Positions 25,073 through 33,457 of a DNA stretch of 52,344 nucleotides are shown here, piece after piece. The DNA comes from Gammaproteobacteria bacterium (GTDB lineage Bacteria > Pseudomonadota > Gammaproteobacteria > Burkholderiales > Burkholderiaceae_C): assembly GCA_025359085.1 (NCBI GenBank), contig JANYHL010000068.1:1-52344 (forward strand). The letters run 5' to 3'. Under the pieces are notes generated by a model. The model did no database searches and was not told the DNA's origin. It saw nothing but the letters and a program-made list of their open reading frames with translations. Position 1 is the first letter of the stretch. The number at the start of each line of letters is the position of its first letter. The position numbers were made by a program, and so were the translations under genes.

Positions 25073-27361
25073 TCAGGACTTGACGCAATCCGCGTAGTAG
25101 TGGCGCTGCCCGTCCGCCTCCTGCTCTTCCACCAGCCCGTGAATATCGGTCTCGAAACCGGGGCACTGGGTATTGAACTCACGCGCAAACTTCAGGTAGT
25201 CGACGATTTTCTTGTTGAACACCTCACCCGGAATTAACAGCGGAATGCCGGGGGGGTAAGGCGTGACCAGACCGACCGTGATGCGGCCTTCCAGTTGGTC
25301 AATCGGCACGCGCTCGGTTTTGCGCAACGCAATGTGGGCATACGCGTCGCTGGGCTTCATCGCTGGCGTCAGGTCGCTCAAATACATGTCGGTGGTCAGG
25401 CGTGCAATGTCGTACTTGGCATAAAGCTGGTGGATATGCTGGCACAAATCGGCCAGGCCCATGGTTTCGTATTTGGGGTACTTCTGGCAAAACGCCGGCA
25501 AGATGCGCCACATCGGCTGATTCTTGTCGTAGTCGTCCTTGAACTGCTGCAAGGCAGTCAACATGCTGTTCCAGCGGCCTTTGGTGATGCCGATGGTGAA
25601 CATGATGAAAAAGCTGTAGAGCCCGGTCTTCTCGACCACCACGCCGTGTTCGGCCAGAAATTTGTTGACAACGCTGGCCGGAATGCCAGTTTTGGCAAAC
25701 TTGCCGTTCAAGTCCATGCCGGGCGTGACCACCGTCGATTTGATCGGGTCGAGCATGTTGAAGCCGGTGGCCATCTTGCCAAAGCCGTGCCAGTTGACTC
25801 CCGCTTTGGCTTTGGCCGATTCGCCCTTGATCACCCAGGCATCGGCGCGGCCGATGCCTTCGTCCACCAATTTATCCGGCCCCCAGACCTTGAACCACCA
25901 GTCGGCACCATATTCTTCGTCAATCTTGCGCATGGCGCGCCGGAAATCAAGCGCTTCCGCAATGCTTTCCTCCACCAGCGCCGTGCCACCGGGGGGCTCC
26001 ATCATGGCCGCGGCCACATCGCAACTGGCGATGATGCTGTACTGCGGGCTGGTACTGGTGTGCATCAGGTACGCATCGTTGAACAGGTGCTTGTCAAGTT
26101 TGACTGTTTGCGAATCCTGCACCAGCACCTGGCTGGCCTGGCTGATGCCGGCCAACAGCTTGTGGATCGATTGCGTGGCGTAGACCATGGCGTGTTTCGG
26201 GCGCGAGCGCTTTTTACCCATCGCATGGTAGGTGCCATAAAAAGGATGAAAAGCGGCATGCGGCAACCAGGCCTCGTCAAAGTGAATGTTCTCCACATAG
26301 CCGTCGAGCATGTTCTTGACGGTTTCCGTGTTGTACAGCACACCGTCATAGGTGGACTGGGTCAGCGTCAGCACGCGCGGCTTGATCTGGCTGAGGTCTG
26401 TGTCGGGCAGATGTTCCTTGATCAAGGGATTGGCTTTGATCTTTGCCTTGATGGCGGCGGGTTCGAACTCGCTTTTGGGGATCGGCCCGATGATGCCGAA
26501 GTGGTTGCGCGTGGGTTTCAAAAACACCGGAATGGCCCCGGTCATGATGATCGCGTGCAAGATGGAAACGTGGCAATTGCGGTCCACCACCACCACATCA
26601 TTGGGCGCCACCGTGTGGTGCCAGACCATCTTGTTGGAGGTAGAGGTGCCGTTGGTCACGAAGAAGCAGTGATCGGCGTTGAAGATGCGTGCGGCATTGC
26701 GCTCGCTCTTGCCAATGGCGCCGTCATGGTCGAGCAGTTGGCCGAGTTCTTCCACCGCATTGCAAACGTCCGCCCGCAGCATATTTTCGCCATAAAACTG
26801 GTGGTACATCTGCCCCACCGGGCTTTTCAGAAAGGCGACGCCACCGGAGTGGCCCGGGCAATGCCAGGAATAGGAACCATTCTCCGCGTAGTCCAGCAAG
26901 GCCTTGAAGAACGGCGGCTGCACACCCTCCAGGTAGTTTTTGGCTTCGTGAATGATGTGGCGCGCCACAAATTCGGGTGTGTCCTCAAACATGTGAATAA
27001 AACCGTGCAACTCACGCAAAATGTCGTTGGGCAGGTGGCGTGAGGTTTTGGTCTCGCCATAGATGTAGATGGGCACATCGAGATTTTTGCGACGCACCTC
27101 TTCAATGAAGTGGCGCAAATTCACCACCGCCGGGTCGAGGTCCGGCCCGGGTGTGAATTCCTCGTCATCAATGGACAAGATAAAGGCACTGGCGCGGCTT
27201 TGCTGCTGCGCAAACTGGCTCAGGTCGCCGTAGCTCGTGACACCCAGCACTTCGAGGCCTTCTGACTCGATCGCTTGGGCCAAGGCCCGAATGCCCAGTC
27301 CGGAGGTGTTTTCCGAACGAAAATCTTCGTCAATGATCACAATGGGAAAACGAAATTTCAT
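25073..27361 (-). CDS. PLP-dependent Orn/Lys/Arg decarboxylase
   Basis: A 762-residue fold-III-type basic amino-acid decarboxylase with an N-terminal receiver-like wing domain (1-130), the PLP domain and a C-terminal domain. The Schiff-base Lys is Lys401 in TQSIHKLLAGISQAS; HCPGHSGG, FVTNGTSTSNK and HFDEAWLPH are further family motifs. Such enzymes convert lysine, ornithine or arginine to the diamine and consume a proton, in acid resistance or polyamine synthesis. I cannot tell the three substrates apart from sequence. The C-terminal EEQEADGQRHYYADC ending is usual for the Comamonadaceae type. Confidence 0.93.
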   Translation of the reverse strand: MKFRFPIVIIDEDFRSENTSGLGIRALAQAIESEGLEVLGVTSYGDLSQFAQQQSRASAFILSIDDEEFTPGPDLDPAVVNLRHFIEEVRRKNLDVPIYIYGETKTSRHLPNDILRELHGFIHMFEDTPEFVARHIIHEAKNYLEGVQPPFFKALLDYAENGSYSWHCPGHSGGVAFLKSPVGQMYHQFYGENMLRADVCNAVEELGQLLDHDGAIGKSERNAARIFNADHCFFVTNGTSTSNKMVWHHTVAPNDVVVVDRNCHVSILHAIIMTGAIPVFLKPTRNHFGIIGPIPKSEFEPAAIKAKIKANPLIKEHLPDTDLSQIKPRVLTLTQSTYDGVLYNTETVKNMLDGYVENIHFDEAWLPHAAFHPFYGTYHAMGKKRSRPKHAMVYATQSIHKLLAGISQASQVLVQDSQTVKLDKHLFNDAYLMHTSTSPQYSIIASCDVAAAMMEPPGGTALVEESIAEALDFRRAMRKIDEEYGADWWFKVWGPDKLVDEGIGRADAWVIKGESAKAKAGVNWHGFGKMATGFNMLDPIKSTVVTPGMDLNGKFAKTGIPASVVNKFLAEHGVVVEKTGLYSFFIMFTIGITKGRWNSMLTALQQFKDDYDKNQPMWRILPAFCQKYPKYETMGLADLCQHIHQLYAKYDIARLTTDMYLSDLTPAMKPSDAYAHIALRKTERVPIDQLEGRITVGLVTPYPPGIPLLIPGEVFNKKIVDYLKFAREFNTQCPGFETDIHGLVEEQEADGQRHYYADCVKS

Positions 27362-27491
27362 TGATAACTCCAGCCAGACACAAATAATTTAGGAAACAGG
27401 CGCGAAGTGTACGGACTTATACAGCTGCGGCCCTTGCAAACGCCGACTTTTGCAGCAGAATGTGGCGAGGGCAACACAATGGGAAACGAAC

Positions 27492-27917
27492 ATGGCTGAA
27501 TCGACGGTCTGGTGGCTGATGGCAGGAACGGTCATTGCGGTCGAACTGCTGACTGGCACCTTTTATTTGCTGATGCTGTCACTGGGACTGGTCGGCGCTG
27601 CCATCGCTGCCCATCTGGGGGCCACCGTGCCAACTCAATTGGTGGTGGCGGCCATGCTGGGCGGTGGCTTGGTGGTGGCCTGGCGTAGCTACAAGAAGCA
27701 CCAGCCACCGGCCTTGCCTGCAGGCGCCAACCGTGATGTGAATCTTGATATTGGGGAAACCCTGCTGGTTGAAGCGTGGAACGAGGATGGCCCCAGTACC
27801 GCGAAATACCGCGGGGCTCTCTGGAACGTATCGCTGCGTGCCGGCACTGTGTCAACGCCGGGCCTGCACCGCATAGTGGAAGTGGTCGGCAGCCGCCTGG
27901 TGGTCGAGAAGCTGTGA
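27492..27917 (+). CDS. NfeD-family membrane protein
   Basis: A 141-residue protein with two or three N-terminal membrane segments (WWLMAGTVIAVELLTGTFYL; LVVAAMLGGGLVVAW) and a C-terminal OB-fold domain (YRGALWNVSLRAG). NfeD short forms are partners of SPFH/stomatin proteins, and the qmcA-like gene follows 29 bp downstream. ATG 27492 is preferred to 27450 because the upstream codons are hydrophilic and the family begins right at the first membrane segment. Confidence 0.9.
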   Translation: MAESTVWWLMAGTVIAVELLTGTFYLLMLSLGLVGAAIAAHLGATVPTQLVVAAMLGGGLVVAWRSYKKHQPPALPAGANRDVNLDIGETLLVEAWNEDGPSTAKYRGALWNVSLRAGTVSTPGLHRIVEVVGSRLVVEKL

Positions 27918-27946
27918 ATTCGGTAAGTTGTTTTTTGGAGAGTTAA

Positions 27947-28858
27947 ATGGAAGTTGCAGTCATCCTGTTCGTGATCGCGGTGATCTTTGTCACGCAGTCG
28001 GTCAAGGTCGTGCCCCAACAACACGCCTGGGTGGTGGAGCGGTTGGGCAAGTACAACGGCACGCTGATGCCGGGTTTGAACTTTCTGGTACCTTTTGTCG
28101 ACAAGGTGGCTTACAAACATCTGCTCAAGGAAGTGCCGCTGGACATCCCCAGTCAGGTTTGCATCACGCGGGACAACACCCAGCTGCAGGTTGATGGCAT
28201 TTTGTATTTCCAGGTAACCGATGCGATGCGCGCCAGTTATGGCTCCAGCAATTACATCGTGGCCATCTCTCAATTGGCGCAGACCTCGCTGCGCTCCGTC
28301 ATTGGCAAGCTCGAACTCGACAAAACCTTTGAAGAGCGCGACATCATCAACGCCCAGGTGGTGCAGGCGATTGATGAAGCCGCGCTGAACTGGGGTGTCA
28401 AGGTGTTGCGCTATGAAATCAAGGACTTGACGCCCCCGAAAGAAATTCTGCACGCCATGCAGCAGCAAATCACCGCCGAGCGTGAAAAGCGGGCGTTGAT
28501 TGCCGCCTCAGAAGGGCGGCGCCAGGAGCAGATCAACATCGCGACCGGCGAACGTGAAGCCTTCATTGCCCGCTCTGAAGGTGAAAAGCAGGCGGTGATC
28601 AACAAGGCCCAGGGCGATGCGCAATCCATCCTGGCGGTGGCCGAAGCGACCGGTCAGGCGATTGAACGCATTGCAGCCGCCATTCGCCAGCCCGGCGGCG
28701 CCGAGGCCGTGCAACTCAAGGTGGCGGAAAAAGCGGTAGACGCTTACTCCAAAGTGGCGGCAGATGCCACCACGACGCTGATTGTGCCCAGCAACATGAC
28801 CGAGGTATCGGCGCTGATTTCTTCGGCCATGAAAATGGTGCAAGCCCAGCGCAGCTAA
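27947..28858 (+). CDS. qmcA: SPFH/stomatin-like membrane protein QmcA
   Basis: A 303-residue SPFH protein. One N-terminal membrane anchor (VAVILFVIAVIFVTQSVKVV) is followed by the SPFH domain (QQHAWVVERLGKYNGTLMPG) and a long Ala/Glu-rich coiled coil (ITAEREKRALIAASEGRRQE). Such proteins form multimeric rings in membrane microdomains, often associated with FtsH-type proteolysis. It forms a pair with the nfeD gene and ends at a bidirectional terminator shared with murJ. Confidence 0.93.
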   Translation: MEVAVILFVIAVIFVTQSVKVVPQQHAWVVERLGKYNGTLMPGLNFLVPFVDKVAYKHLLKEVPLDIPSQVCITRDNTQLQVDGILYFQVTDAMRASYGSSNYIVAISQLAQTSLRSVIGKLELDKTFEERDIINAQVVQAIDEAALNWGVKVLRYEIKDLTPPKEILHAMQQQITAEREKRALIAASEGRRQEQINIATGEREAFIARSEGEKQAVINKAQGDAQSILAVAEATGQAIERIAAAIRQPGGAEAVQLKVAEKAVDAYSKVAADATTTLIVPSNMTEVSALISSAMKMVQAQRS

Positions 28859-28871
28859 GCCACGGTCAAAG

Positions 28872-28914
28872 CAAGAAGCCGTCGTTTTTTTAAATGAAAA
28901 CGGCGGCTTTTTAG
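28872..28914. terminator. Bidirectional terminator between qmcA and murJ
   Basis: AAGCCGTCGTTTT and AAAACGGCGGCTT form a stem with one G-T type mismatch. T runs lie on both sides, suiting both convergent transcripts. Confidence 0.85.
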
Positions 28915-28943
28915 CGACAAAAGCTGAACAGCACTGACCCAGC

Positions 28944-30509
28944 TCAGCGCCGCAAGAACTGTTGCAGCTTCAGGCCCGCCGCCCAGATAGATACAAAATA
29001 GATAGCACATGAGCCAATAAGGACGAGGGCTAGAAGCCAAATTCGTTTAAAACTCTCGCTGCGCAGCTGGGTCCAGGCAAAAGCGCTGTTGGCCCACATT
29101 AAAAAGATCGCCAGCAAAGCGCAGGCCGCAATCACCTGCAACACGAATACACCCCAACCCGGCTCAGGTTTGTAGCTGCCACGCTTGAGCAGCCCGACCA
29201 GCAGCCAGCCGGCATTGATCAGGGCGCCGATGCCAATCGACAGCGTCAGCGCCGCATGGGCAAACACGGGCACCAGCGCGAGGTTGAGCAACTGGGTTAT
29301 GACCAGCACGGCAACGGCAATGGTGACCGGTGTCCTGGTGTCCTGGTTGGCGTAATAGCCCGGCGCCAGCACCTTGATGGCCACAATCCCGACCAGACCG
29401 ACGCCCCAGCCCATCAGCGCGTAGGTAATTTTTTGCACGTCAAAGTCAGTCATGGCACCGTAGTGATACAGCGCGGCCACCAGTGGCTTGGGAAACACGA
29501 TCAGCGCGACCGCGCACGGCACCGCCAGCAGCACCACCAGGCGCAGCCCCCAGTCCAGCATGGCGGAATACCTGGCCTTGTCGCCCGCCGCGCGGGCAAG
29601 CGCGAGCTGCGGCATCAGCACGACGCCCATGGCGACGCCGAGCATGGCCGTGGGGAATTCCATCAAGCGATCGGCATAGGTGATCCAGCTCACACTGCCG
29701 GGCGCCAGATGCGAGGCGATCTGCGTGTTGATCAACATCGAAATATGCGCCACGCTCACCCCCAGCAAGGCAGGCCCCATCAGGCGCAGGATGTTTTTAG
29801 TCGCCGGGTCACGCCATGCCGCGCGCAGCGCCTGCCAGCGCAGGCCGACGGCGGGGGCAAGACCGAGCCTTTTCAAAGCCAGCCACTGCACACCGAGTTG
29901 CAGCATGCCACCCGCGAGCACGCCACCGGCCAGCGCATAGATCGGCTCCAGCCCCAGGCTCTTGAACCAAGGCGCGCCCAGCCAGGCCGCGCCAATCATG
30001 CACAGGTTCAACAAGACCGGCGTGGCGGCCGGCACGGCAAAACGCTTCCAGGTGTTGAGCACACCCGCCCCCAGCGCCACCAGCGACATGAAGGCAATGT
30101 ACGGAAACATCCAGCGCGTCATGACGACGGCAATCTCAAAGCCGCGCGGGTCCTGCTGCAGGCCGCTGGCCATGGCCCACACCAGAGCCGGGGCGGCCGC
30201 CACGCCGATGATGCTAAGCACCAACAACGCCCAGGTCAGCACCGTGGCGGCATGGTTGATCACGGTTTGCGTGGCCGCCTCGCCGTGCTGCGCTTTGGAG
30301 GCCGCGAGAACCGGCACGAAAGCCTGGCTGAAAGCGCCTTCGCCAAAGAAACGACGAAACAGGTTGGGGATGCGAAACGCGACATTGAAGGCGTCCGTCA
30401 TGGCATTGGCGCCGAAGGTGGAGGCAATCAGGAGTTCGCGCGCCAGTCCGGTGACGCGCGATACCAGTGTCAGCAGGGAAACAATGGAAGCAGATTTGAA
30501 GAGACTCAC
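28944..30509 (-). CDS. murJ: Lipid II flippase MurJ
   Basis: A 521-residue polytopic MOP-superfamily protein that moves lipid II across the inner membrane for peptidoglycan synthesis. Family motifs include VTGLARELLIASTFGANAMT, FRIPNLFRRFFGEGAFSQAF and ITYADRLMEFPTAMLG. I choose GTG 30509 (VSLFKSASIVSLLTL), the usual family N-terminus; the frame extends to 30581 but would run into the rpsT promoter region. The last membrane segment (about 491-505, LLALVLIGSCAIYFV) is encoded by a dispersed repeat read antisense. Confidence 0.93.
   Translation of the reverse strand: MSLFKSASIVSLLTLVSRVTGLARELLIASTFGANAMTDAFNVAFRIPNLFRRFFGEGAFSQAFVPVLAASKAQHGEAATQTVINHAATVLTWALLVLSIIGVAAAPALVWAMASGLQQDPRGFEIAVVMTRWMFPYIAFMSLVALGAGVLNTWKRFAVPAATPVLLNLCMIGAAWLGAPWFKSLGLEPIYALAGGVLAGGMLQLGVQWLALKRLGLAPAVGLRWQALRAAWRDPATKNILRLMGPALLGVSVAHISMLINTQIASHLAPGSVSWITYADRLMEFPTAMLGVAMGVVLMPQLALARAAGDKARYSAMLDWGLRLVVLLAVPCAVALIVFPKPLVAALYHYGAMTDFDVQKITYALMGWGVGLVGIVAIKVLAPGYYANQDTRTPVTIAVAVLVITQLLNLALVPVFAHAALTLSIGIGALINAGWLLVGLLKRGSYKPEPGWGVFVLQVIAACALLAIFLMWANSAFAWTQLRSESFKRIWLLALVLIGSCAIYFVSIWAAGLKLQQFLRR
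28995..29038 (+). repeat. Dispersed repeat family A, copy 6 (inside murJ)
   Basis: AAAATAGATAGCACATGAGC, CAATAAGGACGAGGGCTAGA and AGCC form a diverged copy, antisense to murJ. It supplies much of the final hydrophobic segment of the protein. Confidence 0.6.
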
Positions 30510-30595
30510 CGGCTGAAGTGTAGCTGCGCCAGGGAAGCAGCTGTTAGAATCGCAGGCTTTGCTGGCAACATCCTCAGACACAAGGAACTAAATAT

Positions 30596-30898
30596 ATGGC
30601 ATCTACCAAACCCAAGAAAAAGAACCCGCGCCTGGCGTCGGGCCGCAAACGCGTCCGTCAGGACGTCAAAATCAACGCTGCAAACACCTCACTACGTTCC
30701 AAATACCGCACCGCGGTCAAGAATGTGGAAAAAGCGGTTGTCGCTGGCGACAAAGCCAAGGCCACCGAGTTGTTTGCCAAGATGCAGGCCGTGGTGGACA
30801 CCGTGGCTGATAAAGGCATCTTCCACAAAAACAAGGCCGCTCGCGACAAGAGCCGTCTATCGACCAAGGTGAAAGCCCTGGCCGCTACCCCCGCCTGA
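30596..30898 (+). CDS. rpsT: 30S ribosomal protein S20
   Basis: A 100-residue basic protein: [20 protein letters not shown] and then [17 protein letters not shown] are typical of S20, which binds 16S rRNA early in assembly. AAGGAAC precedes ATG 30596. The divergent murJ gene begins 86 bp away. It is followed by a strong terminator at 31026-31052. Confidence 0.95.
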   Translation: MASTKPKKKNPRLASGRKRVRQDVKINAANTSLRSKYRTAVKNVEKAVVAGDKAKATELFAKMQAVVDTVADKGIFHKNKAARDKSRLSTKVKALAATPA

Positions 30899-30935
30899 TT
30901 TTTCAGGCAAATCGCACGAACGTCTGATCAGTTAA

Positions 30936-30975
30936 GGACAGAACCGGCTCGCTTTGCGTAGCTATTGTCTGTCCC
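30936..30975. repeat. Dispersed repeat family C, copy 2
   Basis: Terminal GGACAG and CTGTCC are perfect inverted repeats around AACCGGCTCGCTTTGCGTAG. The middle aligns with 12428-12469. It lies in the rpsT 3' region. Confidence 0.5.
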
Positions 30976-31025
30976 GCAAATTTTCAGGCATTCGCCGTTT
31001 GTAACGGGTGCGCTGTCAGCAAAGC

Positions 31026-31052
31026 AAAAAGCCGTCGCAAGACGGCTTTTTT
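31026..31052 (+). terminator. Rho-independent terminator of rpsT
   Basis: AAAAAGCCGTC, a GCAA tetraloop and GACGGCTTTTTT form a perfect stem with a T run. The 30899-31177 gap also holds a family C repeat and a second hairpin. Confidence 0.93.
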
Positions 31053-31076
31053 GTTGGCCTAAAATCACGCTTCAAC

Positions 31077-31101
31077 GGCCCGCTATTGAACGGGCCTTTT
31101 T
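31077..31101 (+). terminator. Second hairpin with T run, before argD
   Basis: GGCCCG (31077-31082) and CGGGCC (31091-31096) pair over an eight-base loop and are followed by TTTTTG. It is either a tandem rpsT terminator or an intrinsic terminator in an argD leader; no leader peptide is obvious. Confidence 0.7.
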
Positions 31102-31177
31102 GTTTTCTTGTGGAACAGGGCGCCGCTATGCATAGCGAGCCCGCCCTGCCCTCCACTGATTAACTGGAGCTCAATCC

Positions 31178-32395
31178 ATGAATGCCGCCCCTTTCATTGA
31201 AGCCGCATCGCCCCACGTCATGAATACCTACGGTCGCTTGCCCATCGCCCTGTCACACGGCCAGGGTTGCCGGGTCTGGGACGTCAATGGCAAGTCGTAT
31301 CTGGACGCGCTCGGCGGCATTGCCGTCAACACCCTGGGCCACAACCATCCCAAGCTGGTGCCGGCGCTGCAGGATCAGATTGGCAAAATCATCCACAGCT
31401 GCAACTACTACCACGTCCCCAACCAAGAAGTCCTGGCCAAAAAACTGGTCGAACTGTCGGGGATGAGCAATGTTTTTTTCTGCTCGACCGGTCTGGAAGC
31501 CAACGAAGCGGCCTTGAAACTGGCGCGAAAGTTTGGTCATGACAAGGGCATTGAACGGCCCGAGATCGTGGTGTACGAAAAGGCTTTTCATGGCCGCTCC
31601 ATCGCCACCTTGAGCGCCACCGGCAATCCCAAGGTGCAGGCTGGCTTTGGCCCACTGGTGGAAGGTTTCATCCGTGTGCCGATCAACAACATGGACAGTC
31701 TTCTGGCCGCGACCGACGGCAACCCGAATGTGGTGGCCGTATTTCTTGAGGCTATCCAGGGCGAAGGCGGCATCAACCCCATGCACATGGACTATTTGAA
31801 GGCAGTGCGCGAGCTGTGCGACGCGCGTGACTGGCTGCTGATGATTGACGAGGTGCAATGCGGCATGGGCCGCACCGGCAAATGGTTTGCCCATCAATGG
31901 GCCGGCGTCAAACCTGACGTGATGCCTCTGGCCAAGGGCCTGGGCTCGGGCGTACCGGTGGGTGCGGTGGTGGCTGGCCCCAAGGCCGCCACCATTTTTC
32001 AGGTCGGCAATCACGGCACCACTTTTGGTGGCAACCCGCTGGCCATGCGGGCCGGGGTCGAGACCATTCGCATCATAGAAGAAGAGGGTCTGCTGGAGAA
32101 TGCGGCCAAAGTGGGCGAACATCTGACTTCTGCGCTAAGCCAGGCCCTGACGGCAGAACTAAGCACTGGCGCCGTCCAGGAAATTCGGGGCATGGGTTTG
32201 ATGATCGGCATTGAACTGGCCAAACCCTGCGCCGCATTGGTGCAGCAATGTGCCGACCAGGGTCTGCTGATCAGCGTCACCGCCGACACCGTCATCCGTC
32301 TGGTGCCGCCCCTGATCATGAGCTCGACCGAAGCCGACGAAGTGGTCAGCATCCTGTGTCCGCTGATCAAACAGCTTGTTTTGGAGCAATCATGA
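31178..32395 (+). CDS. argD: Acetylornithine aminotransferase ArgD
   Basis: A 405-residue class-III aminotransferase that makes N-acetylornithine in arginine synthesis and can also act as succinyldiaminopimelate aminotransferase. The PLP Lys is Lys253 in PLAKGLGSGVPVGAVV; FCSTGLEANEAALKLARK, MIDEVQCGMGRTGKWF and GNHGTTFGGNPLAMRA are present. Its stop overlaps the start of argF (ATGA), so the two arginine genes are translationally coupled. Confidence 0.95.
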   Translation: MNAAPFIEAASPHVMNTYGRLPIALSHGQGCRVWDVNGKSYLDALGGIAVNTLGHNHPKLVPALQDQIGKIIHSCNYYHVPNQEVLAKKLVELSGMSNVFFCSTGLEANEAALKLARKFGHDKGIERPEIVVYEKAFHGRSIATLSATGNPKVQAGFGPLVEGFIRVPINNMDSLLAATDGNPNVVAVFLEAIQGEGGINPMHMDYLKAVRELCDARDWLLMIDEVQCGMGRTGKWFAHQWAGVKPDVMPLAKGLGSGVPVGAVVAGPKAATIFQVGNHGTTFGGNPLAMRAGVETIRIIEEEGLLENAAKVGEHLTSALSQALTAELSTGAVQEIRGMGLMIGIELAKPCAALVQQCADQGLLISVTADTVIRLVPPLIMSSTEADEVVSILCPLIKQLVLEQS

Positions 32396-33396
32396 GCAAA
32401 CAGTTGAACGCCGCCGGGCCGTCCCAAGGCGCGAACGCCCCCCCGGGGGGCAGCGCAGCACCCGCAGTGGCAAGCGTGGGGGTACCGGTTCGACATTACC
32501 TGCAATTCAGCGACCTCGCTGCTCCGGATTACGCCTACCTGTTTGAGCGGGCCGCCCTGATCAAGAAAAAATTCAAGTCCTACGAAAAGCACCACCCGCT
32601 GCTGGATCGAACCCTGGCCATGATTTTCGAAAAAGCCTCCACCCGCACTCGGGTGAGCTTTGAGGCCGGCATGTACCAGTTGGGCGGCAGCGTGGTGCAC
32701 CTGACCACCGGCGACAGCCAGCTGGGCCGGGCCGAGCCGATTGAAGACAGCGCCAAGGTGATCAGCCGCATGGTCGATCTGGTGATGATCCGGACTTTCG
32801 AGCAAACGAAAATAGAGCGTTTTGCGGAGCACTCCCGCGTGCCGGTCATCAACGGACTGACCAATGAATTTCACCCTTGCCAGATTCTGGCCGACATCTT
32901 CACCTACATCGAGCACCGCGGCCCGATTGCAGGCAAGACGGTGGCCTGGGTCGGCGATGGCAACAACATGGCCAACACCTGGCTGCAAGCCAGCGAAATC
33001 CTCGGTTTCAAGGTGCATGTGAGCACGCCCAGTGGCTATGAAGTGGATCAGTCCATTGCGGGCCTGCGCTCAAATCACAGCTACCGGGTGTTTCAAGACC
33101 CGATGCAGGCGTGTGCCGGTGCTGATCTGGTCACCACCGACGTCTGGACCAGCATGGGATTCGAGGCCGAAAACGAAGCCCGCAGAGTAGCGTTTGCTGA
33201 CTGGTGCGTGGACCTCGACATGATGCGCGCGGCGCAACCCGATGCGCTGTTCATGCACTGCCTGCCCGCACACCGGGGTGAAGAAGTGCAAGCCGAGGTG
33301 ATTGACGGTGCGCAATCGGTGGTCTGGGAAGAAGCAGAAAACCGCATGCATGTGCAAAAAGCGCTCATGGAGTACTTGCTGCTGGGGCGCCTGTGA
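32392..33396 (+). CDS. argF: Ornithine carbamoyltransferase with repeat-derived N-terminus
   Basis: A 334-residue enzyme converting ornithine and carbamoyl phosphate to citrulline. Active-site motifs: STRTRVSFEAG (carbamoyl phosphate), FHPCQILAD, DVWTSMG and HCLPAHRGEE. ATG 32392 overlaps the argD stop. Conserved sequence begins near VRHYLQFSDLA (about residue 33); residues 7-31 (AAGPSQGANAPPGGSAAPAV and on) are encoded by a family B repeat, the same family that extends TruB. The extension is Gly/Pro/Ala-rich and probably unstructured. Confidence 0.95.
   Translation: MSKQLNAAGPSQGANAPPGGSAAPAVASVGVPVRHYLQFSDLAAPDYAYLFERAALIKKKFKSYEKHHPLLDRTLAMIFEKASTRTRVSFEAGMYQLGGSVVHLTTGDSQLGRAEPIEDSAKVISRMVDLVMIRTFEQTKIERFAEHSRVPVINGLTNEFHPCQILADIFTYIEHRGPIAGKTVAWVGDGNNMANTWLQASEILGFKVHVSTPSGYEVDQSIAGLRSNHSYRVFQDPMQACAGADLVTTDVWTSMGFEAENEARRVAFADWCVDLDMMRAAQPDALFMHCLPAHRGEEVQAEVIDGAQSVVWEEAENRMHVQKALMEYLLLGRL
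32410..32482 (+). repeat. Repeat family B, copy in argF
   Basis: GCCGCCGGGCCGTCCCAAGG, then GGGGGGCAGCG and CAAGCGTGGGGG, align along the whole length with the gene strand of the truB units, all in the same reading frame. Confidence 0.85.
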
Positions 33397-33425
33397 GTCT
33401 AAACCGGCCGAAAACGCCATGAGCT

Positions 33426-33455
33426 ACGGGCACTGAAGGCCCGTCCTCGACGGGC
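33426..33455. terminator. Competing hairpins between argF and SIMPL gene
   Basis: ACGGGC (33426-33431), GCCCGT (33439-33444) and ACGGGC (33450-33455): the middle arm can pair with either neighbour. The genes converge here, so a termination role is likely, but no long T run is present. Confidence 0.45.
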
Positions 33456-33457
33456 TA

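Noticed and set aside
25295..27043. 582-codon open frame antisense to the amino-acid decarboxylase gene
   Set aside because: It mirrors codon-position GC bias of a clear conserved gene, its His/Gly/Val-rich product has no recognisable domain, and no ribosome site fits.
29256..30872. 538-codon open frame antisense to murJ running into rpsT
   Set aside because: It overlaps two well-supported genes and encodes low-complexity Gln/His/Arg-rich sequence.
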